Shown: positions 26,551 through 36,251 of the stretch, piece by piece | Layout: the number at the start of each line of letters is the position of its first letter | How positions within the stretch are numbered: the stretch's first letter is position 1 | DNA from: Acinetobacter seifertii | GTDB lineage: Bacteria; Pseudomonadota; Gammaproteobacteria; Pseudomonadales; Moraxellaceae | Assembly (NCBI RefSeq): GCF_000368065.1 | Contig: NZ_KB851200.1 | Coordinates: 186,001 to 250,000 of the forward strand | Direction of reading: 5' to 3' | DNA: 64,000 nucleotides | Program-made: the position numbers and the translations under genes | The notes under the pieces: model-generated | Seen by the model: the letters and a program-made list of their open reading frames with translations, nothing else | Database searches by the model: none | Told to the model about the DNA's origin: nothing

Positions 26551-27294
26551 ATGAAAGTATTACGTGTTTTAGTGACAACTACAGCTTTACTTGCTGCTGG
26601 TGCTGCAATGGCAGATGAAGCTGTTGTTCATGACAGTTATGCATTCGATAAGAACCAATTAATTCCAGTAGGCGCTCGTGCTGAAGTTGGTACTACAGGC
26701 TATGGTGGTGCTTTATTATGGCAAGCAAACCCATACGTTGGTTTAGCATTGGGTTATAACGGTGGTGATATTTCTTGGTCTGATGATTTATCAATCAATG
26801 GTACTAAGTATGACATGGATATGGATAATAAATTAGCATATTTAAATGCTGAGATTCGTCCATGGGGTGCAAGTACTAATCGTTGGGCGCAAGGCGTATA
26901 TATCGCTGCTGGAGCAGCATATGTTGATAGTCAATATGACTTGACTAAAAAAGTAGGTACGAATGCTTCTGTTGAAATTGATGGAAATCGTTTTAATGGG
27001 GGTGCTAATGGGGTAAATATCGCTGGTAATCTAAAGTATGATAACGATATTGCTCCTTACGTAGGTTTTGGTTTCGCACCTAAAATCAATAAAAACTGGG
27101 GCGTATTTGGTGAAGTCGGTGCCTATTATACTGGTAATCCTAAAGTAACTTTAGCTTCAAATAATGATGCATTAATTGGTAGCGATGGTCGTACTCTAGG
27201 TAAGACTTTAGATGATCAAGAAAACAAAATCCGTAACGATGACAAATACAAATGGTTACCAGTGGGTAAAGTTGGTGTGAACTTCTTCTGGTAA
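26551..27294 (+). CDS. Predicted outer-membrane beta-barrel protein (OmpW-like or MipA-like)
   Basis: A 247-residue exported protein. The ATG at 26551 follows GAGGAG at the usual distance and opens a signal peptide (about 1-20, ending GAAMADE); an in-frame ATG/ATT-like start at 26500 would bury it. The mature chain is rich in alternating aromatic strands (VGLALGYNGG, VYIAAGAAYVDSQY, APYVGFGFAP, VFGEVGAYYTG) and ends in FFW, the terminal aromatic recognised by the Bam machinery. That combination points to an 8-strand barrel; the exact family is not certain. Two hairpins separate it from cysB. Confidence 0.75.
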   Translation: MKVLRVLVTTTALLAAGAAMADEAVVHDSYAFDKNQLIPVGARAEVGTTGYGGALLWQANPYVGLALGYNGGDISWSDDLSINGTKYDMDMDNKLAYLNAEIRPWGASTNRWAQGVYIAAGAAYVDSQYDLTKKVGTNASVEIDGNRFNGGANGVNIAGNLKYDNDIAPYVGFGFAPKINKNWGVFGEVGAYYTGNPKVTLASNNDALIGSDGRTLGKTLDDQENKIRNDDKYKWLPVGKVGVNFFW

Positions 27295-27301
27295 TAAATA
27301 T

Positions 27302-27330
27302 AAAAAAACGAGCTTCGGCTCGTTTTTTTT
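27302..27330 (+). terminator. Terminator after the outer-membrane protein
   Basis: Six-bp GC core (ACGAGC/GCTCGT) with UUCG tetraloop, extended by A and T tracts; eight T follow. Confidence 0.92.
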
Positions 27331-27337
27331 TGAACTT

Positions 27338-27365
27338 AATAAAAGAGCTATTCAGCTCTTTTATT
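27338..27365 (-). terminator. Terminator after cysB
   Basis: Twelve-bp stem (AATAAAAGAGCT/AGCTCTTTTATT), loop ATTC. It lies 14 bp beyond the cysB stop, so each convergent gene has its own hairpin. Confidence 0.8.
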
Positions 27366-27378
27366 TTATTCTTAATTT

Positions 27379-28302
27379 TTATTCATCTGGATAAGCAATT
27401 TTCTTGAGGGCTTTAATGTCAGCATCGGGTGAGCATAAAGAAATAAACTCATAACCGTAACCACGTAATAAATGGCCTTTACGAACAGCAATCCATGTGG
27501 TGTTAACACCAAAGATATCAGTTTTAATTTGTTTTAAACGATAGTCACGTTCTGCATCGTAAGCAACATCGTTGACAATTCCGACGCCCATGCCAAGTTC
27601 TACATAAGTCTTGATAACATCGGCATCAAGCGCAGACATTACGATATCTGCATCAATTTGGGCATCTTCAAATGCCTTATCAATTTTTGAACGACCTGTA
27701 AAACCACCATGATAAGTAATTAGCGGATATTCAGATAAAGCATCAAGATCAATCTTATTGAGCTTTGCAAGCGGGTGATCTTGCGGAGTAATAATACTGT
27801 GTTGCCATTGATAGTATGGAATACTTGCTAAGTTTTCTTCAGTTGTTAAAGACTCTGTCGCAATACCAATATCTGCTTCACCTTGTAATAGCATTTCTGC
27901 AATTTCAACAGGGCTGGCTTGTTGCAAAATCAAATGTACTTTAGGGAATAGCTTTTTAAATTGATTAACGATCGGGGGTAGTACATAACGTGCTTGAGTA
28001 TGCGTTGTTGCAATCGTGAGTGTACCTTCATCCACTTTATTAAAGTCATCGGCAAGACGTTTAATATTTTCCGCATCTACAAGCATACGCTCTACAATGC
28101 TAAGTAGTGATTGGCCTGGTTCAGTTAAACCAAGTAAACGTTTACCTTTACGAACGAAAAGTTGTACACCTAATTCATCTTCTAAATCTTTAATATGTTT
28201 ACTGACACCTGATTGAGAGGTGTATAACGCGGCAGATGCTTCCGTTAAATTAAAGTTTTGGCGTACTGTTTCTCGGATAATTCTTAATTGTTGAAAGTTC
28301 AT
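27379..28302 (-). CDS. cysB: CysB-family LysR regulator of sulfur assimilation
   Basis: A 307-residue LTTR with an N-terminal HTH of the CysB type (MNFQQLRIIRETVRQNFNLTEASAALYTSQSGVSKHI: read residues 1-38 in short pieces) and the CysB/Cbl effector domain (about 90-300, with the TYHGGFTGR segment, a sulfate/acetylserine-binding region). It is last in the sulfate-uptake cluster, 71 bp after cysA and on the same strand, so it probably controls the operon it follows. CysB versus Cbl cannot be fully separated by eye. Confidence 0.88.
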   Translation of the reverse strand: MNFQQLRIIRETVRQNFNLTEASAALYTSQSGVSKHIKDLEDELGVQLFVRKGKRLLGLTEPGQSLLSIVERMLVDAENIKRLADDFNKVDEGTLTIATTHTQARYVLPPIVNQFKKLFPKVHLILQQASPVEIAEMLLQGEADIGIATESLTTEENLASIPYYQWQHSIITPQDHPLAKLNKIDLDALSEYPLITYHGGFTGRSKIDKAFEDAQIDADIVMSALDADVIKTYVELGMGVGIVNDVAYDAERDYRLKQIKTDIFGVNTTWIAVRKGHLLRGYGYEFISLCSPDADIKALKKIAYPDE

Positions 28303-28322
28303 TTACACTTTTCCTCGAAAGA

Positions 28323-28363
28323 GGTGAGGAACGGCTTTAAATTCCGCGACATGATTCCTCACC
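28323..28363 (-). promoter_or_regulatory. Hairpin in the cysA-cysB gap
   Basis: Perfect 9-bp arms (GGTGAGGAA / TTCCTCACC) enclose 23 bases that contain a further CGG/CCG pairing. It lies just upstream of the cysB start and has no T tract. Partial attenuator, RNA processing site, or autoregulatory operator are possibilities. Confidence 0.45.
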
Positions 28364-28373
28364 AAATAATTCC

Positions 28374-29435
28374 TTAAGCAACTTGATCTGCAAATAGATG
28401 AAGTTGAGATGCACTGACCCAAACAGTTTGATTTGGTTTAAATGCATGTTGTTTTGCAGCTTCACTGCTCAGAGCAATCTCAATTAAACGTCCATTACGA
28501 TCTTGTAATTCCGCCACTACTTTTCCAGCAATCCAGACTTCACGTACAAAAGTTGCTTCAATTGTATTTGCCTGTGGTTGCGAATGAATATGTAACTCAT
28601 CCGGACGGGCAAAAGCAATCACTTTTCCTTGCGGTGCCTGAACTGTAGTCGGTAATTTGATACGATCATTGCCAATACGGATAATACCGCCAGCATGTTC
28701 ACCTTCAAAACGATTTGCTTGACCCAAGAAATCAAATACAAATGGCGTTGCAGGTTTTTCGTAGACTTCACGTGGTGAACCAATTTGTTCAACGTTACCT
28801 TTATTCATCACAATAATCTGGTCAGCCACTTCAAGAGCTTCTTCTTGATCATGGGTTACAAAAATTGAAGTGATATGCAATTCGTCATGCAAGTTGCGTA
28901 ACCAGCGACGTAGTTCTTTACGGACTTTGGCATCTAGTGCGCCAAATGGTTCATCAAGCAATAGCACACGAGGCTCTACAGCGAGTGCTCGAGCTAAAGC
29001 AATACGTTGACGTTGACCACCAGAAAGCTGAGCAGGGTAGCGGTCTGCTAAAAAGCCCAGTTGAACTAGGTCAAGCAGACGAGTAACACGTTTTTTAATC
29101 TCAGCTTCCGAAGGACGGGTCGCACGAGGGCGAACACGTAAACCAAAAGCAATATTGTCAAATACAGTCATATGACGGAATAAAGCATAGTGCTGAAATA
29201 CAAAGCCAACTTGACGTTCGCGAACATGGACATTAGTTGCATCTTCGCCTTCAAGCAGCACTTGACCATCATCAGCTGATTCTAATCCAGCAATAATCCG
29301 AAGTAGTGTGGTTTTACCGCAGCCAGATGGTCCGAGTAGCGCAACCAGTTCGCCCTCTGGAAAATCTAGGGAAATATTTTTAAGCGCATGGAATGCACCA
29401 AAGTGTTTTTCAATATTCTTAACTTGAATACTCAT
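28374..29435 (-). CDS. cysA: CysA, sulfate/thiosulfate ABC transporter ATPase
   Basis: ATP-binding subunit that energises sulfate import. The 353-residue protein has Walker A ([12 protein letters not shown], about 34-45), the ABC signature [11 protein letters not shown] (about 136-146), Walker B with [11 protein letters not shown] (about 155-165) and a C-terminal TOBE-type domain. It is 11 bp from cysW. Confidence 0.96.
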   Translation of the reverse strand: MSIQVKNIEKHFGAFHALKNISLDFPEGELVALLGPSGCGKTTLLRIIAGLESADDGQVLLEGEDATNVHVRERQVGFVFQHYALFRHMTVFDNIAFGLRVRPRATRPSEAEIKKRVTRLLDLVQLGFLADRYPAQLSGGQRQRIALARALAVEPRVLLLDEPFGALDAKVRKELRRWLRNLHDELHITSIFVTHDQEEALEVADQIIVMNKGNVEQIGSPREVYEKPATPFVFDFLGQANRFEGEHAGGIIRIGNDRIKLPTTVQAPQGKVIAFARPDELHIHSQPQANTIEATFVREVWIAGKVVAELQDRNGRLIEIALSSEAAKQHAFKPNQTVWVSASQLHLFADQVA

Positions 29436-29446
29436 GATTTCATTCC

Positions 29447-30331
29447 TTACGAATCAGTTGAATGCGGTTCTGGTTTGTCTTGATGCAGTTCTAACCAAGT
29501 TTTCAATACCAGTGTTAATAAGGCTAAGAAAGCAAGTAATGAGGACACGGCAAAGGCTGCACTGAAGGTGTACTCGTTATATAAAATTTCAACATGAAGT
29601 GGCAGGGTATTGGTTTCACCACGAATGTGACCAGAAACCACTGATACTGCACCAAACTCACCCATTGCACGCGCGTTACACAAAATCACGCCGTAAATTA
29701 AACCCCACTTAATGTTAGGCAGAGTGACTTTCCAAAAGGTTTGCCAGCCTGAAGCACCTAACACAATTGCTGCTTCTTCTTCCTCTGTTCCTTGAGCTTC
29801 CATCAGTGGAATTAACTCACGTGCAACAAAAGGAACGGTAATAAAGATAGTTGCTAATACAATCGCAGGTACGGCATATAAAATCTTGATGTCATGGTCC
29901 ATTAACCAGCCGCCTAACCAACCTTGAGCACCAAAAATCAGTACAATCATTAAACCTGCAATAACTGGTGAAACCGAAAAAGGCATATCAATAATGGTGG
30001 TTAGAATCGCTTTACCTCTAAACTGGAACTTAGAAACAGCCCATGCTGCGGCAATACCAAATATCACGTTAATTGGAACTGCAATCGCTGCGGTGAGTAA
30101 TGTTAATTTCACCGCTGACAAAGTATCTGGATCAATTAAAGCCTGAACATAAACTTCAAGGCCTTGTTTAAATGCTTCAACAAAAACCAAAATAAGTGGC
30201 AGCATTAAGCAACTAAGAAAGAAAATCAGTGCAACTGTAATGAGCGTATAACGTACCCAAGTCGGTTCACGAGTCGCATCACGAGACTGTAACTTCAAAG
30301 CAAGTGCATTGCTGTCGGTATGTAGGTTCAT
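29447..30331 (-). CDS. cysW: CysW, sulfate ABC transporter permease
   Basis: Second membrane subunit of the sulfate importer. The ATG at 30331 overlaps the cysT stop as ATGA, the usual coupling, and gives 294 residues; a further upstream in-frame ATG at 30364 lies within cysT. Six hydrophobic helices and the [16 protein letters not shown] coupling (EAA-type) motif are seen, with a CysW-typical [14 protein letters not shown] stretch ([16 protein letters not shown]). Confidence 0.95.
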   Translation of the reverse strand: MNLHTDSNALALKLQSRDATREPTWVRYTLITVALIFFLSCLMLPLILVFVEAFKQGLEVYVQALIDPDTLSAVKLTLLTAAIAVPINVIFGIAAAWAVSKFQFRGKAILTTIIDMPFSVSPVIAGLMIVLIFGAQGWLGGWLMDHDIKILYAVPAIVLATIFITVPFVARELIPLMEAQGTEEEEAAIVLGASGWQTFWKVTLPNIKWGLIYGVILCNARAMGEFGAVSVVSGHIRGETNTLPLHVEILYNEYTFSAAFAVSSLLAFLALLTLVLKTWLELHQDKPEPHSTDS

Positions 30332-31161
30332 GTGATATTTCTCCCTGTACGACGGTTTGCCCATGCTTGAAGTAAATTAATGGCAAATAAAATAATGAAA
30401 GAGAGAACCAACATGACCGCTGCAATGGTGGTTGCACCTGCATAGTCATATTCTTCAAGGCGAGAAATAATCATGAGTGGGGCAATTTCTGTTTTAAACG
30501 GCTGGTTACCTGCGATGAAAATTACAGAACCATACTCACCCACGCCACGAGCAAATGCTAAAGCAAAGCCTGTAAATAGAGCAGGTAGTAATATTGGCAA
30601 AATAATTTTAGTAATCGTCTGCCAGCGATTTGCCCCAAGTGCAGAAGCAGCCTCTTCAAGCTCGGTTTCGATATCGCTTAGTACGGGTTGAACAGTTCGA
30701 ACAATAAAAGGAATACCAATAAATACTAAAGCTAGCGTAATTCCGATCGGTGTATAGGCAACCTGAATACCGAGTGGTTCTAAATATTGACCAATCCAGC
30801 CAGTGGGTGCATAAAGTGAAGTAAGCGCAATACCTGCAACTGCTGTTGGAAGTGCGAAAGGTAAGTCTACTAAAGCATCAACCAGACGTTTTCCGGGAAA
30901 GTTATAACGAACAAGGCACCAAGCTAAAAGTAGTCCGAAAACAACATTAATAAACGCCGCAATTAAAGCTGAACTAAAGCTCAATTGAAGTGATTTTAAA
31001 ATACGTTCAGAGGTTAAAATTTCCCATAGTCCGTCCCATCCGATTCCAAATGATTTGATAAAGACTGCGGCTAATGGAATAAGCACAATAAAAGAAACGT
31101 AGGCGAGGGTGAAGCCCAATGATAGACCAAACCCAGGCAGCACTCGGGATCGCTGCGACAT
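30328..31161 (-). CDS. cysT: CysT (CysU), sulfate ABC transporter permease
   Basis: First permease of the sulfate importer, 277 residues with six helices, the [14 protein letters not shown] coupling helix, and the [16 protein letters not shown] segment characteristic of CysT. It overlaps cysW by 4 bp and sits 80 bp downstream of the esterase gene. Confidence 0.95.
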   Translation of the reverse strand: MSQRSRVLPGFGLSLGFTLAYVSFIVLIPLAAVFIKSFGIGWDGLWEILTSERILKSLQLSFSSALIAAFINVVFGLLLAWCLVRYNFPGKRLVDALVDLPFALPTAVAGIALTSLYAPTGWIGQYLEPLGIQVAYTPIGITLALVFIGIPFIVRTVQPVLSDIETELEEAASALGANRWQTITKIILPILLPALFTGFALAFARGVGEYGSVIFIAGNQPFKTEIAPLMIISRLEEYDYAGATTIAAVMLVLSFIILFAINLLQAWANRRTGRNIT

Positions 31162-31241
31162 GATATTTCCTCAAAGAGAAAAGCCTGCTGAAACCAGTAA
31201 GCGAATAAATAAAGATAAACGGCGCGGTATAAAGCTGGGTA

Positions 31242-31850
31242 TTAAGCAAATTTCAAAGAGAAATGTGTCTTTACCGGATCAATAGATGAGTGGCTACACA
31301 TCGAGTCTTCAGGAAGTAGATAGTTCAGTAAATCAGGGAATGGGCCAAAACCGGAAGCAACATTAATATGACCGACTTCTCCAAGATTAATAGGATTTAA
31401 TTGCCAAGCTTTAGCAAGTTGTAAAGCATCAAAAAAATCTAACCAAGGATCATTTTCACTAATCAGTAGTGTTGTAGGCACATTAATTTTTAACTGATGA
31501 AAATAATCTTTGTAGTCAGTCAAGCTATGGCGAGCAAAACCAGCTTCACCAAAACGTGCCGGATTTGCAGGAGCAACCAAAATTAGTTTTTTAACCTGAG
31601 CTTGTAACTCAGGATGCTCAGCTAAAGCAGCAACACTGGTTAAGCAACCGAAGCTATGCGCAACAATTTGCACGGGTGCTTGTACCGCTTGAACTGTTTT
31701 AACAAATTGTTCAATCCATTCACTTAATACGGGTCTATCCCAGTTTTTTTGCTCAACACGAGAACTAGACACGAGTTGACGCTGCAACCAAGATTGCCAA
31801 TGTTGATGTTCACTTCCACCTACACCTGGAACAATTACAGAGTGAGTCAT
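31242..31850 (-). CDS. RBBP9/YdeN-family alpha/beta hydrolase in the sulfate operon
   Basis: A 202-residue serine hydrolase of the RBBP9/YdeN type: it starts IVPGVGGSEHQHWQSWL, the nucleophile elbow is in AHSFG (about 64-68), and a DPW segment plus GH (VGHIN) supply Asp and His. Natural substrate unknown for the family. It lies between sbp and cysT on the same strand (30 and 80 bp gaps), so it is likely co-expressed with sulfate uptake, perhaps to release sulfate or process sulfated esters; that is inference only. Confidence 0.83.
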   Translation of the reverse strand: MTHSVIVPGVGGSEHQHWQSWLQRQLVSSSRVEQKNWDRPVLSEWIEQFVKTVQAVQAPVQIVAHSFGCLTSVAALAEHPELQAQVKKLILVAPANPARFGEAGFARHSLTDYKDYFHQLKINVPTTLLISENDPWLDFFDALQLAKAWQLNPINLGEVGHINVASGFGPFPDLLNYLLPEDSMCSHSSIDPVKTHFSLKFA

Positions 31851-31880
31851 GTCTGTTCTCCTTATCCTTAGTACAAAGAA

Positions 31881-32888
31881 TTACTTCTCTGCACTATTAA
31901 TTTTCACGATTTGATCGAAAACACCACCATTATCAAAGTGTTGTTTTTGCACTTTTGTCCAACCGCCAAACTCTTTATCAATTGTTACGAGTTTCAATGG
32001 CTTAAATACATTGCTGTATTTTTTGAGTACAGCTGCATTACGAGGGCGGTAGAAGTTACGTGCTGCAATTTCTTGGCCAGCAGGTGAGTACAAGTAGTTG
32101 AGGTAACCTTTCGCGATGGTGAGATTGCCTTTTTTGGCAGCGTTTTTCTCAACAACAGCAACTGGTGGTTCAGCTAAAATCGAAAGAGACGGGGTAATAA
32201 TTTCAAATTTGCCCGGTTGTTCGCGAACAGCTAAATGAGCTTCATTTTCCCAAGCAAGTAACACATCACCAATGCCACGTTCAGCAAAAGTCGTAGTTGC
32301 ACCACGTGCACCCGAATCTAGAACTTTAGTGTGCTTATAAATTTGGCGGACATACTCTTGTGCTTTAGCATCGTTACCACCTGGTTGATGTTTTGCCCAA
32401 GCCCAAGCTGCAAGGTAGTTCCAGCGAGCACCGCCAGAAGTTTTTGGGTTTGGTGTAATAATTTCTACACCTGGTTTGATTAAGTCACCCCAGTCTTTAA
32501 TTTGTTTAGGATTACCCTTACGTACCAAAAATACGATTGTTGATGTGTATGGTGTAGAGTTTTGCGGTAACTTCTTCTGCCAATCAGTTGGGAGCAATTT
32601 TGCTTTTTCAGCAATTTCGTCAATATCAGCTGCAAGTGCTAATGTCACAACGTCAGCATTTAAGCCATCAATCACTGCACGAGCCTGTTTGCCGGAACCG
32701 CCGTGTGATTGCTTAAACTGAATATCTTGACCAGTACGCTGTTTCCAATAAGCACCAAACTGCTTATTAAAGTCTGTATATAACTCACGAGTAGGATCGT
32801 AAGAAACGTTTAAAAATTCTTGTGCTGCAAATGATGAAACAGAAAGAAGCGCAGCAATAACCCCAACTTTTAATTGAGAAAAACGCAT
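31881..32888 (-). CDS. sbp: Sulfate-binding protein of the ABC importer
   Basis: Periplasmic sulfate/thiosulfate receptor feeding CysTWA. The ATG at 32888 gives 335 residues with a signal peptide (about 1-22, ending SSFA); an in-frame upstream TTG at 32903 contributes only the ribosome site region (GAGGGG lies between). The [11 protein letters not shown] start and [12 protein letters not shown] motif (binding loop) match the Sbp/CysP family. It heads the sbp-esterase-cysTWA cluster; the upstream 262-bp divergent gap should hold a CysB-activated promoter. Confidence 0.95.
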   Translation of the reverse strand: MRFSQLKVGVIAALLSVSSFAAQEFLNVSYDPTRELYTDFNKQFGAYWKQRTGQDIQFKQSHGGSGKQARAVIDGLNADVVTLALAADIDEIAEKAKLLPTDWQKKLPQNSTPYTSTIVFLVRKGNPKQIKDWGDLIKPGVEIITPNPKTSGGARWNYLAAWAWAKHQPGGNDAKAQEYVRQIYKHTKVLDSGARGATTTFAERGIGDVLLAWENEAHLAVREQPGKFEIITPSLSILAEPPVAVVEKNAAKKGNLTIAKGYLNYLYSPAGQEIAARNFYRPRNAAVLKKYSNVFKPLKLVTIDKEFGGWTKVQKQHFDNGGVFDQIVKINSAEK

Positions 32889-33150
32889 GAGATAACCCCT
32901 CAAAAATACGAAATGTTCAAAACATGAACGCAGAATAGCGCTAGTCTTTATTCTAAAAAAATAATAAAAAACGAATTTAATATGAAAAATATAGAAATAT
33001 AAAAAATGGATAAACTATTCTTAAATCTTGATATATAACAAGTTTCAAAAGTGCTGATTAAATCGGTATAATTTTTTAAAATCAGTCATTTATTAATTAA
33101 ATGAAAGGTGTTGTATTGTTGGGCGGTTTTTAAGAAAGGACGGATTAAGC

Positions 33151-33963
33151 ATGTGGTGTTTTAAAAATGGTCAACCTGTTGAAACCATTCCGTTACTAGA
33201 CCGAGCATTTCATTATGGGGATGGATGCTTTACCACAATTCGTATTTTTCAAAATAAGGTTGAGCTTAAGGCTCGACACTGGGAACGTCTAAAACTTGCC
33301 TCCCAAAAACTAGCTTTAACTGCAAACTTTGACTTCATTGAACAGAGTTTACAGCATCTATATAAACAAAACCTTGTACTCAATGGTACTTTAAAAATTG
33401 TAATTAGCCGTGGTGAAGGTGACCGTGGTTATAGTTTGCCAAAGCATGAAGCAGATATTTATGTCTGGTTCTATCCAAAAGCATTAGATCAGTTCCGACC
33501 AGACTTTATTAAGTGTGGGGTTTTAAATCAGGCCTTGGGTTTAACCATGCCAAGTCTAGTTGGACTTAAATCTTTAAACCGTCTGGAACAGGTACTGCTA
33601 AAAAAAGAAGCAGATCAACAAGGGTGGGCAGAAGCATTAGTATCTGATGTACAAGGTTATATTGTTGAAGGGGTAAGCAGTAATTGTTTTATTCGTTTAA
33701 ATGATAGATGGATTACACCGGAACTTCGCTATAATGGCGTCCACGGTGTGATGCGTGCAGAAATTCTGGCGCGTATGCAGCACCATGGAATTGCCTGCGA
33801 AGTCAGAATAATTGAATTAGATGAAGTGCCACAAATACAGAGTCTATTCTTTTGTAATGCTTTACATCCAATGCGAGTAGTTACTCAAATAGGTGAACAA
33901 ACTCTAGATTCACAGGCATGCATAGATTTATTTCATATCCTTAACTTGAATCAGATTCATTAA
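33151..33963 (+). CDS. pabC: PabC, aminodeoxychorismate lyase
   Basis: PLP fold-type IV enzyme converting aminodeoxychorismate to p-aminobenzoate and pyruvate in folate synthesis. The 270-residue protein opens WCFKNGQPVETIPLLDRAFHYGDGCFTTIR-like (residues 2-31), has the catalytic lysine in GLKSLNRLEQVL, and EGVSSNCF near 170, all PabC features. Next is mltG after 1 bp, the known pabC-mltG-tmk order. Confidence 0.93.
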   Translation: MWCFKNGQPVETIPLLDRAFHYGDGCFTTIRIFQNKVELKARHWERLKLASQKLALTANFDFIEQSLQHLYKQNLVLNGTLKIVISRGEGDRGYSLPKHEADIYVWFYPKALDQFRPDFIKCGVLNQALGLTMPSLVGLKSLNRLEQVLLKKEADQQGWAEALVSDVQGYIVEGVSSNCFIRLNDRWITPELRYNGVHGVMRAEILARMQHHGIACEVRIIELDEVPQIQSLFFCNALHPMRVVTQIGEQTLDSQACIDLFHILNLNQIH

Positions 33964-33964
33964 T

Positions 33965-35035
33965 ATGCCGAAGCCACCTGTGAACGCGAAAGCAAAAAAT
34001 GCTAAAAAAAAGGGCAATAAAACAGCATCTCATTTTCCTAAAAAGTTGGTGCTGATTGGCTTTTTTATTGTTTTAATTTCTATTTTTGCTATTTTGTGGT
34101 CAAGTTTATTTAAAGCTTATCCTGTTGAAGGGAAAAAGCAGATGTTATCTATTACATCTGGGGAAACTTATTCTGGTTTTATTGATCGTTTAGCAAAAGA
34201 AGACAAAATTAGCTTTCCTATCGTATTAAAGCTTTATCAAAAGTTTATGATTCATGACAGCATGAAAGCTGGTGTGTATGAAATTGAACAAGGGATGAGC
34301 GTAAGGCAAGTATTAGAGATGTTGTCTAATGCTGATAATGCTCAGATGAACCGTGTTTTGGTGATTGAAGGTACGACCTTTAAACAGCTTATTACTGCTT
34401 TGAAAAATGATAAAAATGTAAAAAATACAATACTCGATTTACCTGATGATCAGCTCATGAAGGCGCTAGGAATTCCATATCATCATCCGGAAGGTTTATT
34501 TGCGCCTAACACTTATTTCTTTGCAAAAGGTGAGACTGATAAAAAAATCCTCACCGCTTTATATCATCATCAAATGAAAGCCTTAGATACTGCTTGGGCA
34601 AATCGTGCACCAAACTTACCTTATAAAGATAAGTATGAAGCTTTAATTATGGCTTCAATTGTTGAAAAAGAAACAAGTGTAGATAGTGAGCTTGAGCAAG
34701 TATCTGGTGTATTTGTGCGCCGTTTGAAAATTGGTATGCGTTTACAAACTGACCCAACCGTGATTTATGGAATGGGTGATAACTATAAAGGCAAGATTAC
34801 TCGCGAAGACTTACGTACACCAACTGCATATAATACCTATACTATTAATGGTTTACCGCCGACACCAATTGCTTTACCTAGTCAAAAGGCAATTGAAGCA
34901 GCATTACATCCAGATGACTCAAATAATATTTATTTTGTGGCAACTGGTAATGGCGGTCATAAATTTACAGCAGATTTACAGGCTCATAATCAAGCGGTAC
35001 AAGAGTACTTATCCGTGTTGAGATCGAAGAAATAA
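33965..35035 (+). CDS. mltG: MltG (YceG), endolytic transglycosylase
   Basis: Inner-membrane lytic transglycosylase that terminates peptidoglycan strands. In 356 residues: a basic, Lys-rich cytoplasmic tail (1-26), one transmembrane helix (about 27-49), a LysM-like subdomain and a YceG catalytic domain with ASIVEKET (the catalytic glutamate, about 230) and LQTDPTVIYG. Coupled tightly to pabC and tmk. Confidence 0.94.
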   Translation: MPKPPVNAKAKNAKKKGNKTASHFPKKLVLIGFFIVLISIFAILWSSLFKAYPVEGKKQMLSITSGETYSGFIDRLAKEDKISFPIVLKLYQKFMIHDSMKAGVYEIEQGMSVRQVLEMLSNADNAQMNRVLVIEGTTFKQLITALKNDKNVKNTILDLPDDQLMKALGIPYHHPEGLFAPNTYFFAKGETDKKILTALYHHQMKALDTAWANRAPNLPYKDKYEALIMASIVEKETSVDSELEQVSGVFVRRLKIGMRLQTDPTVIYGMGDNYKGKITREDLRTPTAYNTYTINGLPPTPIALPSQKAIEAALHPDDSNNIYFVATGNGGHKFTADLQAHNQAVQEYLSVLRSKK

Positions 35036-35044
35036 GGAAAAAAG

Positions 35045-35644
35045 ATGTTTATTAGCTTTGAAGGCACGGAAGGGGTAGGTAAAACTACACTCATTCGAAA
35101 AATTCATCAGCATTTTGAAGAGCAAGGTAAACAAGTTGTTTTAACCCGTGAACCAGGTGGTACGCCTTTAGCAGAACAAATACGTTCAATGCTTTTAGCG
35201 GTAAATCATGATGAAAATATGAGTCACGATACTGAACTACTCTTAATTTATGCGGCACGTGCGCAACACTTACAACAAGTGATTTTGCCGGCTCTAGAGT
35301 CTAGCAAAATTGTTTTAAGTGATCGCTTTACCGATGCAAGCTTTGCTTACCAATGTTCGGGTCGTGGTTTAAGCCAAGATAAATTACAGCTTTTAAATCA
35401 GAACTTTGTTTCACGTATGCCAAACGTGACTTTCTGGTTAGATGCACCGATTGAACTCGGTATGAACCGTGCACGTGAGCGTGGAGCTTTAGACCGTTTT
35501 GAACAAGAAAAGTTAAGTTTCTTTACTAAAGTTCGCGAAGGTTATGAGACCTTATGGAAAGCTGAACCTGAACGTATTAAACGTTTAGATGCTACGCAAA
35601 GTCCTGATCAGGTGTTTGAGCAAGCCTTACAATATTTAGGATAA
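35045..35644 (+). CDS. tmk: Thymidylate kinase
   Basis: Phosphorylates dTMP to dTDP. The 199-residue protein has the P-loop GTEGVGKTT (about 7-15), the TREPGGTPLAEQIR segment and the SDRFTDASFAYQ motif. It follows mltG by 9 bp. holB, which often follows tmk, is not next in this window. Confidence 0.97.
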   Translation: MFISFEGTEGVGKTTLIRKIHQHFEEQGKQVVLTREPGGTPLAEQIRSMLLAVNHDENMSHDTELLLIYAARAQHLQQVILPALESSKIVLSDRFTDASFAYQCSGRGLSQDKLQLLNQNFVSRMPNVTFWLDAPIELGMNRARERGALDRFEQEKLSFFTKVREGYETLWKAEPERIKRLDATQSPDQVFEQALQYLG

Positions 35645-35654
35645 ATAATAAAAG

Positions 35655-35678
35655 CCACTCTCATATTTGTGGGAGTGG
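35655..35678. terminator. Hairpin after tmk
   Basis: Nine-bp stem (CCACTCTCA / TGGGAGTGG with one G-T pair), six-base loop, 10 bp past the stop, followed by TTAAAAA. Weak T tract; probable terminator of the pabC-mltG-tmk unit. Confidence 0.6.
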
Positions 35679-35777
35679 TTAAAAATAATGACAAATCTGC
35701 TTAAAAAGAACATAGAGCATATTGAACAATATTTTATGCTATTTTGAATACTGTTCTTAAATCGAAGAAAAACAAGG

Positions 35778-36194
35778 ATGAAAAGTTCAAAAGAAGAAAT
35801 TATAGCGTTTCTTGAAAAGGAATTTCCCCCAAGTCTTGAACATTGCACGATTGAATCAGTCACGCCTAAAGCTGCTGTCGTTTATTATCATGTCGATCAA
35901 AGACATCAACGTCCGGGTGGTACCATATCTGGACCTACCATGATGACTTTGGCAGACTTTGCTTTGTATATCGCAATACTCGGTGAAATTGGAATTGTTG
36001 GTTTGGCGGTAACGACGAATTTTAATATTAACTTTCTTAGAAAACCCGCAGGTGATAAAGATCTACGCAGCGAATGTAAGCTCATGAAAGTCGGAAAGAG
36101 TCTTGTCGTGGGTGAGGTATGGATTTATTCAGTAGGATTAGATGAACCAGTAGCGCATGTAACCGCAACTTATTCAATTCCACCTAGACCATGA
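35778..36194 (+). CDS. PaaI-type hotdog-fold thioesterase
   Basis: A 138-residue hotdog protein with the typical HQRPGGTISGPTMMTLADFALY segment (about 53-74) where the usual HGG(x) catalytic motif of PaaI proteins is PGGT; the G-G region and central hotdog helix are clear. Acts on an acyl-CoA by inference. Monocistronic with a bidirectional terminator before nadB. ATG at 35778 has an AAGGA in the preceding bases. Confidence 0.82.
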   Translation: MKSSKEEIIAFLEKEFPPSLEHCTIESVTPKAAVVYYHVDQRHQRPGGTISGPTMMTLADFALYIAILGEIGIVGLAVTTNFNINFLRKPAGDKDLRSECKLMKVGKSLVVGEVWIYSVGLDEPVAHVTATYSIPPRP

Positions 36195-36211
36195 ATATTA
36201 AATTCAAAAAA

Positions 36212-36231
36212 AGCACAGCAAGAGCTGTGCT
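36212..36231. terminator. Bidirectional terminator between thioesterase and nadB
   Basis: AGCACAGC / GCTGTGCT stem with AAGA loop, with A tract on one side and T tract on the other, so it can serve both convergent genes. Confidence 0.9.
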
Positions 36232-36251
36232 TTTTTTATAAGAAGAACAGT

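Noticed and set aside
31007..31249. 80-residue minus-strand frame between esterase and cysT
   Set aside because: Shadow across the cysT 5' end in a different frame, no ribosome site, and cysT itself is certain.
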